Shown: positions 27,129 through 37,325, counted from the stretch's first letter. The stretch is DNA of 64,000 nucleotides from SHZI01 sp963698405 (GCA_963698405.1 CAVOQT010000008.1:62001-126000), one strand, 5' to 3'. Numbers and translations: made by a program. Notes: a model not told the origin generated them from the sequence alone.

Positions 27129-29229
27129 TCAGTAGACGTCGTGAACCGTGTTGTAGACGTTGAACTTGCCGGTCGGGGTGATGATCTTCGGCCCCTTGAT
27201 GACCTTCTTCAGCTTGCGGGTCTTGTCGTCCACGATGACGATGGCGGACTCGTCTGTCTGGCCGCTCCAGACGGAGAACCAGACCTCGTCGCCGGCCTTG
27301 TTGTATTCAGGCTGCACGATGCGCTTTGGCCCCGGCCCGAGCTTTGCCCATTCTCCGATCGGCAGTATCTTGTAGCCGGCATCCAGATTCCGGATGTCGA
27401 ATACGGCGATGCTCTGGGAAATCTTCGCATCCGGGTTGAGCGGCGTATCGACCCAGAGGTTCTTCGACCGGGGGTGCGTCTTCACGAACAGTGAGCCGCC
27501 ACCCTGGCCCTTCAGAACCTTGACCACCTTCCAGGCATGCTGTGCATGCTTGGCGGGGTCGGTGCCGATGAGCGTGATGCTTGTCGTTACCCAGTGCGCT
27601 GGTGACCCAGACCGGTCCGAACTCGGGATGAATGAAGTTCGCACCACGACCCGGATGCGGAATCTCGTCGACCGGCACCTTGGCAACCAGTTTGCGTTCC
27701 TTCGAGTCGATGACCGCAACGATGTTGGAGGCGTTCGCGGCTGTCAGGAAGTAGCGCAGGCTGGAGTCCCAGCCACCGTCATGCAGGAAGCGGGCGGCAT
27801 TGATGGTGGTGGTGGTGAGGTTGTCGATGTCGCTGTAGTTCACCAGCAGGATACGGCCGGTTTCCTTCACGTTGACGATGAACTCCGGGTGCTGGTGCGA
27901 GGCGACGATCGCCGCTACGCGTGGCTCCGGGTGATACTCCTGCGTATCTACGGTCATGCCGCGGGTGGACACGATCTTGAGCGGCTCCAGCGTGGCGCCA
28001 TCCATGATCACGTACTGCGGCGGCCAGTAGGCACCGGCGATCGCGTACTTGTCTTCGTAACCCTTGTACTTGGAGGTTTCGACCGAGCGCGCTTCCAGGC
28101 CGATCTTGATCTCGGCAACCGTCTGCGGCGGATTCATCCACAGGTCGATCAGGTCGGTCTTGCCATCGCGGCCGATGGTGAACACATAACGACCGGAATG
28201 GGACATGCGCGAGATATGCACCGCATAACCGGTCTTGATGATCTTGACGATCGCCTTGGTGTCGCCGTCGATCAGGGCCACTTCGCCTGAATCGCGCAGC
28301 GTTACTGCAAAGACATTCTCGAGGTTCAGCTTGCTCTGCGGGCTGGTGGGGCGTTCAGACGGCGGAACGAGAACCTTCCAGCTGTTCTTCATTTCCGGCA
28401 TGCCCCACTCCGGAGGCTGCGGCGGCTCGTTCTGCAGGAAGCGGGCCATCATGTCGATCTGTTCGTCGGTCAGTTCGCCGGAAGTGCCCCAGTTGGGCAT
28501 GCCGCCTGGTGAGCCGAACTTGATCAGGGCCTTGAGGTACTCGGTGCCCTTGGCCTGGGTGATGTCGGTGGTCAGCGGTTTGCCGGTCGCACCCTTGCGC
28601 AGCACGCCATGGCAGCCTGCGCAGCGTTCGAAGTAGATCTTCGTCGCATCCTTGAGTTCGTCGGGCGTCAGTGCCGGTGCAGCCACCCTGGTGACCTGTT
28701 CGGGGGGCTCAATGCTCGACGGTGCGCCCTGATAGCGCTCTTCGGCCTGGCTGGCACCCGGGTGGGCTCCGCCCGCTGCCTGTTTGAGTTCCAGTCCGTT
28801 GTCGACGCGGTACTGGTGGACTTCTTTAGCGCTGATCTTGCCGCCGGAGTTGCCCCAGCTGTTCAGCACGTAGCTGAGGATGGCCGAGAGATCACCATCG
28901 CTGAGATGGCTCATGGCCGGCATGGTGTTGTTGTATTCCACGCCGTTGACGACCAGCTTGCCGGACAGACCCTTCAGCGTGACATCCAGCACACCCTTGG
29001 GGTTTTTGGCGATGTAGTCAGATGCCGCGAGCGGCGGGAAGGCGCCGGCCAAACCCTGGCCATTGGCCTGGTGGCAGCCGCCACAATTGGTCTGATAAAG
29101 CGTTTCGCCCTTGTCGGCTGACGCTGCAAATCCCTGCATGGCAAACAGCTGCAACAGGATTGCTGCGCCACCTGCCAGCAAACTCTTGCTACGCCCCCGA
29201 GGGCGAGCTACCGCTGACTGATCAGTCAT
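27129..29229 (-). pseudogene. nirS: cytochrome cd1 nitrite reductase NirS with extra N-terminal cytochrome c, one frameshift
   Basis: Start ATG 29229. After a signal-like helix (about 16-36) comes one class I cytochrome c domain (CGGCH, Cys49-His53), then the usual NirS cytochrome c (CAGCH, Cys203-His207) and a full d1 propeller with AYWPPQYVIMDGATLEPLKI, ASHQHPEFIVNVKETG and FLHDGGWD, carrying the His residues expected at the d1 site. The frame breaks near 27585 (one extra A); the rest, up to GKFNVYNTVHDVY*, reads normally. Corrected length about 699 residues against roughly 560-600 for typical NirS; the surplus is the extra cytochrome. It reduces nitrite to NO in the periplasm. No heme d1 biosynthesis genes are in the window. 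Confidence 0.9.
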
Positions 29230-29362
29230 ATAAAAATCCCCAAAAAATAAGCACTGCCCGGACATGCGGCAGCGGAGTATCAACGCTATTCCTCTGCGCC
29301 GATGGCAACAATAGTGATATGTACCTAGCCTTTTACGCAATTCGCCCGCTTTTTCCGGTATT

Positions 29363-31691
29363 TCAGAACTTGAGGCGCACCGTGATACCGGCCTGGCGGC
29401 CGGGGGCGAGGGGGATCGCGAAGCCGCGCGGGGTGCGGCTGGGTCGTCCTGAACTGCCCTGTTGCGGATAGGGCTGCGGCAGGCTTGCCGGAACGCCCGT
29501 CGAAGTAGCGGATCACGTCGGCCGGCGTGTCGTCGTCAAACAGATTGCGTACCCAGAGGCTGGCATCCCATCGGCCTTGCTGCAGGCCCGTCTGCAGGCC
29601 GACGAGTTGCCGGTCGCCGGTCTCGATCAGGTTGTGCTCCTGGGCGTACTTGGATGACTCGTAGGTCCAGTCGGCAGCCGTATACCACTGCGTATCGGCA
29701 GTCAGCGCACGCTGATAGCGGGCGGCCAGCGAGGCCATATGTTCGGGTACGCGGGGTGAGTCCTTGCCGCTCACGTCACCGAGGCAGCTGCGTATCGGCA
29801 TAACTGCCATCGCCGCCGCGCAGGTCGGCTTCTTCCGGGCTGATGTAGTCGTCGAATTCCGAACGGGTCCAGGCATAGCTGGCGTGCAATGAGAAGCTTG
29901 TCGGTGAGCGTCGGCCTGAATTTCCGCCTCGATGCCGTATGCGCTGGTCTCGCCGGCATTGACGAGTATCGATGCGGTGCCGCCGGTGTCGAGCTCTACC
30001 AGCGAGGTTACTTGCTGATCATCCACTTCCAGGTAGTAAGCGGCCAGCATCAGGATCAGCCGGTCTTCCAGCAGGTCGGCCTTGAGACCGAGTTCGTAGC
30101 TCCAGAGGGTTTCTTCATCGACCACACGGTAACTCTCATCCGGTACGCTGCTGTTGAAGTCGCCCGGCTTGGTGCCCTTGGCGATGTTGGCGTAGGTGGT
30201 GAGGTCGTCGGTGGTCTGCCAGGCCAGCGTGAAGCGCGGTGTCAGGCTCCTGAATGTGTCATTGCACAGCGTGCTGTTGCACTGATCCAGTCGTATACGG
30301 TGTGGCCGTGACAGTGACTTCGTCTTCCGCCCAGCGCAGTTCGACACCGGCGGTCCAGCGTGTCTGCAAAGTCATATTCGACGCTGCCGAATATGGCGTG
30401 ATTCTCCACCTCATCCCGTTTGCGGGTATCTGGCGTTGGCACACCAGTTGTGGTGTTGATCTGGTCGCGGCTGACGGTTTTGGCATCGCCTTTGTAGTAG
30501 TACAGCCCGGCGATGAAATCGCAGAGGCTCGATCGGCCGCCGAAGTCAGGCGCAACTCCTGCGACACATCATCGAAGTCACGGACTTCGTGAATCACGAG
30601 TGGCCGATGGGGCTTGGGCATACCCGGCATAGGAGCTGTCGAAGCCGCTTTCCAGTTCGTCCTTCAGCACACCGGTCAGGCTGGTCAGCGTCATGCCGTC
30701 GAGCCGCCAGTTGATCGCCAGACTCCCCGAAGTACGATCGAGCTGGTTGCCGGCGCCGCCGTTCTGCTCGAGCAGATCGGTATAGAGGTTCAGGTTGTTT
30801 TCGGGCTGGGCCTTGCCGATGTAATACTCGCGGGCGCGCGGCGCGTCGGCGCTGCGTTCGCAGCAGTTGTTCAGCGTACTGGGCTGCAGGTACATCGGGA
30901 AATGCTCGTCGTCAGTACTCTGCCAGGCCAGCCGCAGGGTGGCATCCAGAGAGTCGGTCGGCCTGCAGTAGCAGCTTGGCGCTGGCTTCATCTGATTTTT
31001 CGCCGCCGATGCTCGATCCATCCCGGCTGTTGGTCCATTCACCGTCGTACTCGCGATGTCCTGCACCGATCCATAGCAGGGCGCGGTCATCAAGCAGTGG
31101 ACCGCTCCACCAGCCGGATGCTTCCTGTGTGCCGTGCTCGGCGCCGGTCAGTTTGAGTGCCGCTGCGGGTGCTGCCAGCGGTGCTCGGGTCACGTAGTTG
31201 ATCGCGCCTGCATAGGTGTTGCGGCCAAACTGTGCGGACTGCGGGCCGCGCAGAATCTCTACGCGATCGATGTTGTCCATCTCGGTGGCCAGCAGGCCGC
31301 CGCTGACATAGATGCCATCGACGAAAGTGCCGCCGGCACTGGCATTGGCGACGCCATTGCGCACAGTGGTTACGCCGCGGAATACCGGCCGGTATGAGGT
31401 GGCCTGTCGTCCGGTTGCCGAGTTCATCGCCACGCCGGGTGTAAAGCGCGTGAGGTCGGTCAGGCTGACGATGGCTGGTGATTCCAGTTCTGCGGTCGAG
31501 AATACCGTCGCTGCAACCGGCACCGATATCAGCGATTCACTGCGCTTGCGTGCCGTGACCACCACTTCAGGGAGCGGTTCGGCAGCTGCCAGGCTCGCGC
31601 TGACCAGCAGCAGAAGCAGGCCCAAACCGGGATTTGCGGGGCGCAGTCCGGAAAGCGCAGCTTGGCGCTGACTGCCAGTCAAAGAGGTCAT
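29363..31691 (-). pseudogene. TonB-dependent outer-membrane receptor, multiple frameshifts
   Basis: ATG 31691 gives a signal peptide, then a TonB-box region EVVVTARKRSESL and an intact plug domain with NIDRVEILRGPQSAQFGRN and INYVTRAPL. From about 30957 the barrel is broken: changes near 30955, 30612, 30530 (two bases), 30370, 30300, 29915, 29890, 29800 and 29470, about 10 extra bases. Joined, it has the late-barrel segments WSYELGLKADLLEDRLILMLAAYY and WVRNLFDDDTPADVIRYF, and ends RQAGITVRLKF* at 29363. Corrected length about 772 residues. Its ATG overlaps the stop of the serine hydrolase gene. It would import a large or chelated substrate with TonB energy; ligand unknown. Confidence 0.85.
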
Positions 31692-32911
31692 GGCGAAGTT
31701 CCTGTATCGGGCTGCATGCCCTGTATGGCTGTGTTGACGAGCCAGGTGAGATCGAAGCCCGACTTGATCGGCGCACGTCCGAGTGCCGGCCCGAGCCGGA
31801 CGATGACGAGTTCGTGCGACGGCACGACGAATACATGCTGTTGCCCGCGGCCCCAGGTCATGAAGGTATCGCGAGCCAGAAATGGGCCGCTGATAATCGC
31901 ACCGGAAGACCCGGTACCGTCTGGTGGCACCGCCGGGTCGCCATAACCCAGCCAGATCTGCAGGCCATAGTGGGCAGCGGCCGGCGAGGGCGTGATCATC
32001 TGTTGCAGCCAGTCGGCGGAGACGATGCGGTGGCCGTTCACTTCGCCCTTGCCCAGCAGCAGCATGCCGATGCGCACCCAGTCCATGGCCGGTGCAGCCA
32101 GGCAGCACGAGGTATAAGCCCGTCCGCCGGGGCGGTCGGTATGCACCCGCGCCCGCTCGCCACCCATCGGCAGCCAGAGCTTGTCCCGGAGCAGTTCGGA
32201 ATAGCGCTGGCCGTATGCCCGTTCAAGCACCATGCCGAGCACTTCGGAATTGGTGTTGTTGTAGTCGTAACGACTGCCGGGCGCCCAGTCCGCCAGCGGG
32301 GTGCGGAGCAGCACTTCGCCAGAGCGCCCCGAGTTCAGCCAGCGATTGTCATCCGTAAACGGGTTCAGCGTGAACCGGTACTGCGCCAGTCCTGAACTCA
32401 TCTGCAGCAGTTGCCGCAGCGTGATCGCGCCCCGCGGATCGTCGCGCCATTCAGCGAGGTAAGTACCGACCGGGTCATCGATGGAACGGATGCGCTGCTC
32501 TTCGATGGCAATGCCGATGAACAGACCCATCAGCGATTTGTGCATGGACTGTGACTGGGTCAGTTGGTCGCGCTGCCAGTGCGGCGCATACCACTCGTCC
32601 TGGATCACGCCCCGATGTACGACGATCAGGGCGTGGCTGCCGAATTCCGCGGCAAAGTGCTCCATATCGGCCAGCGCCGCTGCCGAGATGGTGCGCGCTT
32701 CCGGCTTTGCCACAGGCAGCACGAAGGCGCCATTACCGCGAACTTCTTCGTCTGGCGTCAGCAGTTCTACAGCGGTGGGACTGCCGCTCAGGAAAAACTG
32801 CAGGTAGTTGCGCCAGAACCAGGCGTCCTGCCAGTAGACCAGATTGATGACGATGAGCAGGGCAGCCGCCGCCCAGAGCCGCCAGCGGCTGTGCGTGGGA
32901 ATCCGTTTCAT
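31688..32911 (-). CDS. serine hydrolase, beta-lactamase/class C-like, membrane-anchored
   Basis: A 407-residue protein with an N-terminal membrane helix (12-27) and a penicillin-binding-like domain. SxxK is SMHK (Ser122, Lys125) in QSQSMHKSLMGL, and the YxN motif is Tyr217-Asn-Asn219 in RYDYNNTNSE. Later HxG-like sequence is present in the FMTWGRGQQHVFVVPSHELV region. Family members include class C beta-lactamases, D-amino peptidases and esterases. It lies between a YyaL-like gene (13 bases upstream) and the TonB receptor (4-base overlap), so it may process the substrate taken up by that receptor. True beta-lactamase activity should not be assumed. Confidence 0.87.
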   Translation of the reverse strand: MKRIPTHSRWRLWAAAALLIVINLVYWQDAWFWRNYLQFFLSGSPTAVELLTPDEEVRGNGAFVLPVAKPEARTISAAALADMEHFAAEFGSHALIVVHRGVIQDEWYAPHWQRDQLTQSQSMHKSLMGLFIGIAIEEQRIRSIDDPVGTYLAEWRDDPRGAITLRQLLQMSSGLAQYRFTLNPFTDDNRWLNSGRSGEVLLRTPLADWAPGSRYDYNNTNSEVLGMVLERAYGQRYSELLRDKLWLPMGGERARVHTDRPGGRAYTSCCLAAPAMDWVRIGMLLLGKGEVNGHRIVSADWLQQMITPSPAAAHYGLQIWLGYGDPAVPPDGTGSSGAIISGPFLARDTFMTWGRGQQHVFVVPSHELVIVRLGPALGRAPIKSGFDLTWLVNTAIQGMQPDTGTSP

Positions 32912-32924
32912 GTGGCCGTCGTGA

Positions 32925-34982
32925 TTAACTCAGCAGCGTTTTCAGATCGGTGATCATTGGGCCACAGTGCATCCCGCGGCAGACATACGCGGTTGTACGG
33001 CCGTTGCCTGCTTTTGCAGACAGCGCGGCGGGCAGGTCGGCAGCATCGTCTGGAATCGTGAAAATCATGCGGTGCGGATTGTAGGCAGCACCGGCAGTGC
33101 CCGCCCAGTTGGCGGCTTCAGTGGCTTCACCGCGGATGATGATGATCTCCGGCGGCCTCAGATATTCATCGAGCGCATCCAGCAGACTGCAGTGACCGTG
33201 CGGAAATTCCTGCATGGCCTGCCATCCGGCGCGCAGCGTGCGTTCTGCTGCATCGAGGTAGCGAACTTCACCGAGCAGATAACCGAGTCTGGCGAGTGCG
33301 AAAGCGGCGACGCCGTTGCCGGAAGGCATGGCGTCGTCGGCCATCGGCTTCGGCCGATGCAGCAGCGGTTCGTGATCGTGCGAGGTAAACCAGAAGCCAC
33401 CCTTGCTGCGATCCTCGAAGTGCGTGAGCAGACACTCGGCCAGCCAGATCGCGTAGTGCAGCTGCGCGCTGCTGAAGCGCGTCTGCAGCAACTCGAGCAC
33501 GGCATCCAGCAGCCAGGCGTAGTCGTCGAGATAGGCGTTCAGGCGTGACTGGCCGCCCCGGCTGGTGGCAAGCAGGCGGTCGTCGGCAGTGAGTTGCGTA
33601 CGAATGAACTCGAGACTGCCCACTGCCGCGTCAGCCAGGTTGCTGCTGTTGAGTATGCGTGCGGTGATGGCCAGGCCGCGGATCATCAGCGCATTCCAGC
33701 TGGTCAGTATCTTGTCATCCAGGCCGGGCGCGACCCGGCGGTTGCGCGCCCTGATCAGCTTCGCGCGGCCGGTCAGCAACAGCCGGCGTACAGATGAAAC
33801 AGGCTGGTCGGTGTGCTCTGCGATCTGCTCCATGCGCTGGCAGATGCGCAGGTGCCAGGCGCTGATACCGTGTGTGGGCTCGGCAAAATTGGCCGGTTGA
33901 TCCAGGCCGAAGTGCGGCACGAGGACCGCGTATTCATCCGCATCGACAAGCGCCTGGATCTCTTCAGGTGTCCAGATATAGAACTTGCCCTCGATGCCTT
34001 CGGAGTCTGCATCCAGGCTCGAGAAAAATGCACCTTCCGGTGCGCGCATGTCGCGCAGGACCCACTCGGCTGTTTCGCGGGCCACGGTGCGGTAAGTCTC
34101 ATCGCCGCTGATCTGGAACATCTGCGCATACAGGGCGAGCAGCGGTCCGTTGTCGTAGAGCATTTTCTCGAAGTGCGGGATCGACCAGTAGCGATCGACC
34201 GAATAACGACAAAAGCCGCCGCCCAGATGGTCGTAGATGCCGCCTTCGGCCATGCGATTGAGGGTCAGCGCTGCCATGAACAGGGCATCGGTGTCCGGCT
34301 TTGCCTCATGTGCGGTGCTGCGCCAGTGGTGCAGCAGCCGCCCGATAGTGGCCGGATGCGGGAATTTTGGCGCACCGCCAAAGCCGCCGTATTCGCGGTC
34401 GGCCTGCTGGCCGATGATCTGGCGAAAATCCCTCAGCGGCGCAGCGTCCAGCGCGTCGGTTGCTGCCAGACCCGAGGGTTCGAGCTGAGTGAGGGCGGTC
34501 CGGATCTGCTGTCCCTGTGTGTGCGTTTCGGCTGTATTGGCGTGGTAGTACGCTGCTACGCGTTCCAGCACTTCGCTGAAGGCCGGCATCCCGTGGCGTG
34601 CGGTGTTGGGGAAATAGGTACCGGCAAAAAACGGCAGCTGGTCATCCGGGGTCAGGAACATGGTCAGCGGCCAGCCTCCGGAGCGCTGCGTGATCATGTG
34701 ATGGGCGGTCTGGTAGATACGGTCGAGGTCGGGGCGTTCCTCCCGGTCCACCTTGATGTTGATGAAAAGCCGGTTCATCACGGCAGCGATAGCCGGATCT
34801 TCGAAGGACTCATGGGCCATGACATGGCACCAGTGGCAGGCTGAATAGCCGACTGAGAGCAGGATGGGTCTGTTTTCACTGCGCGCGAGCTCAAGCGTTG
34901 CGCTATTCCACGGGTGCCATTCGACCGGATTGTCGGCATGCTGCAGCAGATAGGGACTGGTTTCGCCGGAGAGGTGGTTCAT
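32925..34982 (-). CDS. YyaL/SSP411-like thioredoxin-domain protein (DUF255)
   Basis: A 685-residue protein. The N-terminal DUF255 domain opens MNHLSGETSPYLLQHADNPV and carries a thioredoxin-type CHWC (Cys49, Cys52) in SVGYSACHWCHVMAHESF, then VDREERPDLDRIY. The C-terminal two-thirds is an alpha/alpha-barrel like N-acylglucosamine 2-epimerases and six-hairpin glycosidases. Homologues occur in all domains of life (SPATA20 in mammals) with no settled function. The start at 34982 is favoured over one nine codons earlier because homology begins there. It heads a probable operon with the serine hydrolase and TonB receptor. Confidence 0.9.
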   Translation of the reverse strand: MNHLSGETSPYLLQHADNPVEWHPWNSATLELARSENRPILLSVGYSACHWCHVMAHESFEDPAIAAVMNRLFINIKVDREERPDLDRIYQTAHHMITQRSGGWPLTMFLTPDDQLPFFAGTYFPNTARHGMPAFSEVLERVAAYYHANTAETHTQGQQIRTALTQLEPSGLAATDALDAAPLRDFRQIIGQQADREYGGFGGAPKFPHPATIGRLLHHWRSTAHEAKPDTDALFMAALTLNRMAEGGIYDHLGGGFCRYSVDRYWSIPHFEKMLYDNGPLLALYAQMFQISGDETYRTVARETAEWVLRDMRAPEGAFFSSLDADSEGIEGKFYIWTPEEIQALVDADEYAVLVPHFGLDQPANFAEPTHGISAWHLRICQRMEQIAEHTDQPVSSVRRLLLTGRAKLIRARNRRVAPGLDDKILTSWNALMIRGLAITARILNSSNLADAAVGSLEFIRTQLTADDRLLATSRGGQSRLNAYLDDYAWLLDAVLELLQTRFSSAQLHYAIWLAECLLTHFEDRSKGGFWFTSHDHEPLLHRPKPMADDAMPSGNGVAAFALARLGYLLGEVRYLDAAERTLRAGWQAMQEFPHGHCSLLDALDEYLRPPEIIIIRGEATEAANWAGTAGAAYNPHRMIFTIPDDAADLPAALSAKAGNGRTTAYVCRGMHCGPMITDLKTLLS

Positions 34983-35116
34983 GGGGTGGATCCTGACAAT
35001 AAATGTCACCTGGATCCATTATCCTTTGTCACGCGCTGTGGGCCCTACGGTCTATACTTGTGCCCCTGTCACATGACGAGAACCCGTGGGGTTCCCCGCG
35101 GAACCGGCGCTAAACG

Positions 35117-36364
35117 ATGAAACGAGTTGACGATTTCCGGCTGAAATTCGGCAAGAAAGAGTTTGTGCCGATCATCACTGGCGGTATGGGCGTGGATATT
35201 TCCACAGCCGAGCTTTCGCTGGTCGCGGCCCGGCTGGGCGGGATCGGCCATATTTCCGATGCCATGGTGCCCACTGTCTCCGACCGGCGTTTCAAGACCG
35301 GTTTCGTCAAGGAGAAGCAGAAGAAGTACAAGTACAACGTCGCCAGTCGTGACAAGTCGCCGGTCAAGTTTGATCTGGAGCGGCTGGCCGAGGCGACCAA
35401 GCTGCATGTAGGCCGCACCATGGAGGCCAAGCGCGGTGATGGCATGGTGTTCATCAACACCATGGAAAAGCTCACCATGGGCAATCCGCGCGATACTCTG
35501 CGCGTACGCCTGACGGCTGCACTGGATGCCGGCATCGACGGCGTCACCCTGAGTGCCGGGCTGCATCTGGGCTCGATGGCCCTGATTGAAGACCATCCGC
35601 GTTTCCGCGACGTGAAGCTCGGCATCATCGTGTCGTCGCTGCGTGCGCTGATCCTGTTTCTGCGCAAGAGCGCCCGGCTCGACCGCTTGCCGGATTTCGT
35701 CATCGTCGAAGGCCCGCTGGCCGGCGGCCATCTCGGCTTCGGTCTGGACTGGGCGCAGTATGACCTGAAGACCATCGTCGCCGAAGTCATTCAATACATG
35801 AAGCAGGAAAGCCTGGATATTCCGGTGATCGCTGCCGGCGGCATCTTTACCGGCAGCGATGCGGTTGAATTTCTGGAGAGCGGCAGTGCGGCCGTCCAGC
35901 TGGCCACGCGCTTTACCGTTGCCCACGAATGCGGCTTGCCGGAAAAAGTGCAGCAGGAATACTTCCGCGCCAATGAGAGCGATATCGAGGTCAACCTGAT
36001 CTCGCCGACGGGTTATCCGATGCGCATGCTGAAGAGCAGTCCGGCGATCGGCTCCGACATCCGCCCGAACTGCGAAGCTTACGGTTACCTGCTGGACGCC
36101 TCAGGCAATTGTGCCTACGTCGATGCCTACAATCGCGAGCTGGACAAGCATCCGAATGACGAGAAATTCTCCGTCATGGACAAGACCTGTCTGTGCACGC
36201 ACATGCGCAATTTCGACTGCTGGACCTGCGGGCACTACACCTACCGGCTCAAGGACACCACGCGTCGCCTGCCGGACGGCAGCTATCAGCTGCTGAGCGC
36301 GGAGCACATCTTCCGTGACTATCAGTTCAGCACCGATCACCAGATCCTGCTGCCGCCCGAATAA
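35117..36364 (+). CDS. nitronate monooxygenase (2-nitropropane dioxygenase family)
   Basis: A 415-residue FMN-dependent TIM-barrel enzyme. Visible motifs: PIITGGMGVDIS at the N-terminus (phosphate and flavin loop), GPLAGGHLGFG in the centre, and AAGGIFTGSDAVEFL near 245, all typical of nitronate monooxygenases that oxidise alkyl nitronates, including propionate 3-nitronate, a toxin. An extra C-terminal segment holds four cysteines (358, 360, 368, 371; CLCTH then CWTCGH), which could bind zinc or a cluster. The leader 34983-35116 contains a small hairpin GAACCCgtgGGGTTC. The stop is followed by a 10-bp stem at 36365. Confidence 0.88.
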   Translation: MKRVDDFRLKFGKKEFVPIITGGMGVDISTAELSLVAARLGGIGHISDAMVPTVSDRRFKTGFVKEKQKKYKYNVASRDKSPVKFDLERLAEATKLHVGRTMEAKRGDGMVFINTMEKLTMGNPRDTLRVRLTAALDAGIDGVTLSAGLHLGSMALIEDHPRFRDVKLGIIVSSLRALILFLRKSARLDRLPDFVIVEGPLAGGHLGFGLDWAQYDLKTIVAEVIQYMKQESLDIPVIAAGGIFTGSDAVEFLESGSAAVQLATRFTVAHECGLPEKVQQEYFRANESDIEVNLISPTGYPMRMLKSSPAIGSDIRPNCEAYGYLLDASGNCAYVDAYNRELDKHPNDEKFSVMDKTCLCTHMRNFDCWTCGHYTYRLKDTTRRLPDGSYQLLSAEHIFRDYQFSTDHQILLPPE

Positions 36365-36387
36365 CCGGCGCCGACACTCGGCGCCGG
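36365..36387 (+). terminator. GC-rich hairpin after nitronate monooxygenase (no T-run)
   Basis: CCGGCGCCGA and TCGGCGCCGG pair over 10 bases with a three-base loop, directly after the stop codon. There is no U-tract, so it may stabilise the 3' end or attenuate rather than terminate. The DUF3313 gene starts 40 bases downstream. Confidence 0.45.
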
Positions 36388-36427
36388 GTTCAGGCAACCC
36401 GATCCAAACCGTCAGAGGAGTAATCCC

Positions 36428-37195
36428 ATGAATGCTCGACAGATATTCGTTGCAATCAGCGCAGTTTCGGCACTGGCCGTTGCCCAAGGGGCAATTGCCC
36501 AGGAGCCCGTGCGCCCCTATGACCAGACCTTCCTTACCAACTACGATGCGCTGAAGCCGCGTGCCGCTGCCAAGCCCGGGCAGCCCGGCGACATGGTCTA
36601 TATCGCTCCCGGCGCCTTGAAACGCCTGGCTGCTTACAACGCGGTGATGGTGGACCAGCCCGAGCTTCTCTTCAGTCCCGACTCCGAGATCAAGGGCATG
36701 AAGCCGGACGACCTGAAGGCGCTGTCCGAGGCCCTGCGGGATACGCTCTCGGGCAGTCTCGCCGAGGGCGGCTACTCGGTGTCCCAGAAGCCGGGTCCCG
36801 GCGTGGTCTATCTGCGGGTGGCGCTCACCGACATGATCGTCAAGAAGAAGAAGCGCGGCCTGCTGGCCTATACCCCTATCGGCGCCGTGATCAAGGCTGG
36901 CGCAGGCCTGGTGGAGGAGACCTTCAACAAGGTGGACTTCATCGAAGTGAACTTCCAGGCTGAGATCATCGACAGCCTGAGCAATGACGTGCTGGCAGCG
37001 CTGGTGGCTGAACGCGGTTCGCGCAAGACCGGTGACCAGAAGGAGACGCGCATCGACATGGACGAGTTGCAGCAGAATATGCGCAGCTGGAGCAATCGAC
37101 TGCGCTGCCAGCTCGACAACTCGAAGCTGCCGGCCGACAAGCAGACCAACTGCGTCGATGATGACGCGAACACCGCGCGCTATGGCGCCAAGTAA
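36428..37195 (+). CDS. DUF3313 domain protein, exported
   Basis: A 255-residue protein with signal peptide MNARQIFVAISAVSALAVAQGAIA. The mature part has VVYLRVALTDMIVKKKKRGLLAYTPIGA and a later DMDELQQNMRSWSNRL helix, fitting DUF3313, a periplasmic or outer-membrane lipoprotein-like family. Here no lipobox Cys is present, so it is probably soluble. GAGGAG is well placed before the ATG. It is followed by a strong hairpin terminator. Function is unknown. Confidence 0.75.
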   Translation: MNARQIFVAISAVSALAVAQGAIAQEPVRPYDQTFLTNYDALKPRAAAKPGQPGDMVYIAPGALKRLAAYNAVMVDQPELLFSPDSEIKGMKPDDLKALSEALRDTLSGSLAEGGYSVSQKPGPGVVYLRVALTDMIVKKKKRGLLAYTPIGAVIKAGAGLVEETFNKVDFIEVNFQAEIIDSLSNDVLAALVAERGSRKTGDQKETRIDMDELQQNMRSWSNRLRCQLDNSKLPADKQTNCVDDDANTARYGAK

Positions 37196-37205
37196 GCCTT
37201 CACGG

Positions 37206-37270
37206 CACGCCGACAGGCCGGGATTCGCCAGTGCGGCGGACCCCGGCCTGTCGGCGTGGCAGTGATTTTT
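37206..37270 (+). terminator. strong rho-independent-like terminator
   Basis: A perfect 17-base stem (37206-37222 with 37242-37258, core CGCCGACAGGCCGGG) with a 19-base loop, then TTTTT at 37266-37270 after a short gap. It ends the DUF3313 transcript and lies in the region where the converging PhyH transcript would arrive, though no U-tract exists on that side. Confidence 0.75.
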
Positions 37271-37325
37271 CCCGTACCGATCTCGACGTGCATCCCGTCA
37301 TCTGAATTGCGCTACTGCGCAGTCT

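Noticed and set aside
29230..29330. Search for an FNR/DNR box upstream of nirS
   Set aside because: Only a TTGAT half-site is visible on the minus strand (around 29280); no full TTGAT-4-ATCAA palindrome.
33813..34844. Long plus-strand open frame antisense to the YyaL-like gene (343 codons)
   Set aside because: No recognisable domain and fully inside a conserved gene on the other strand.
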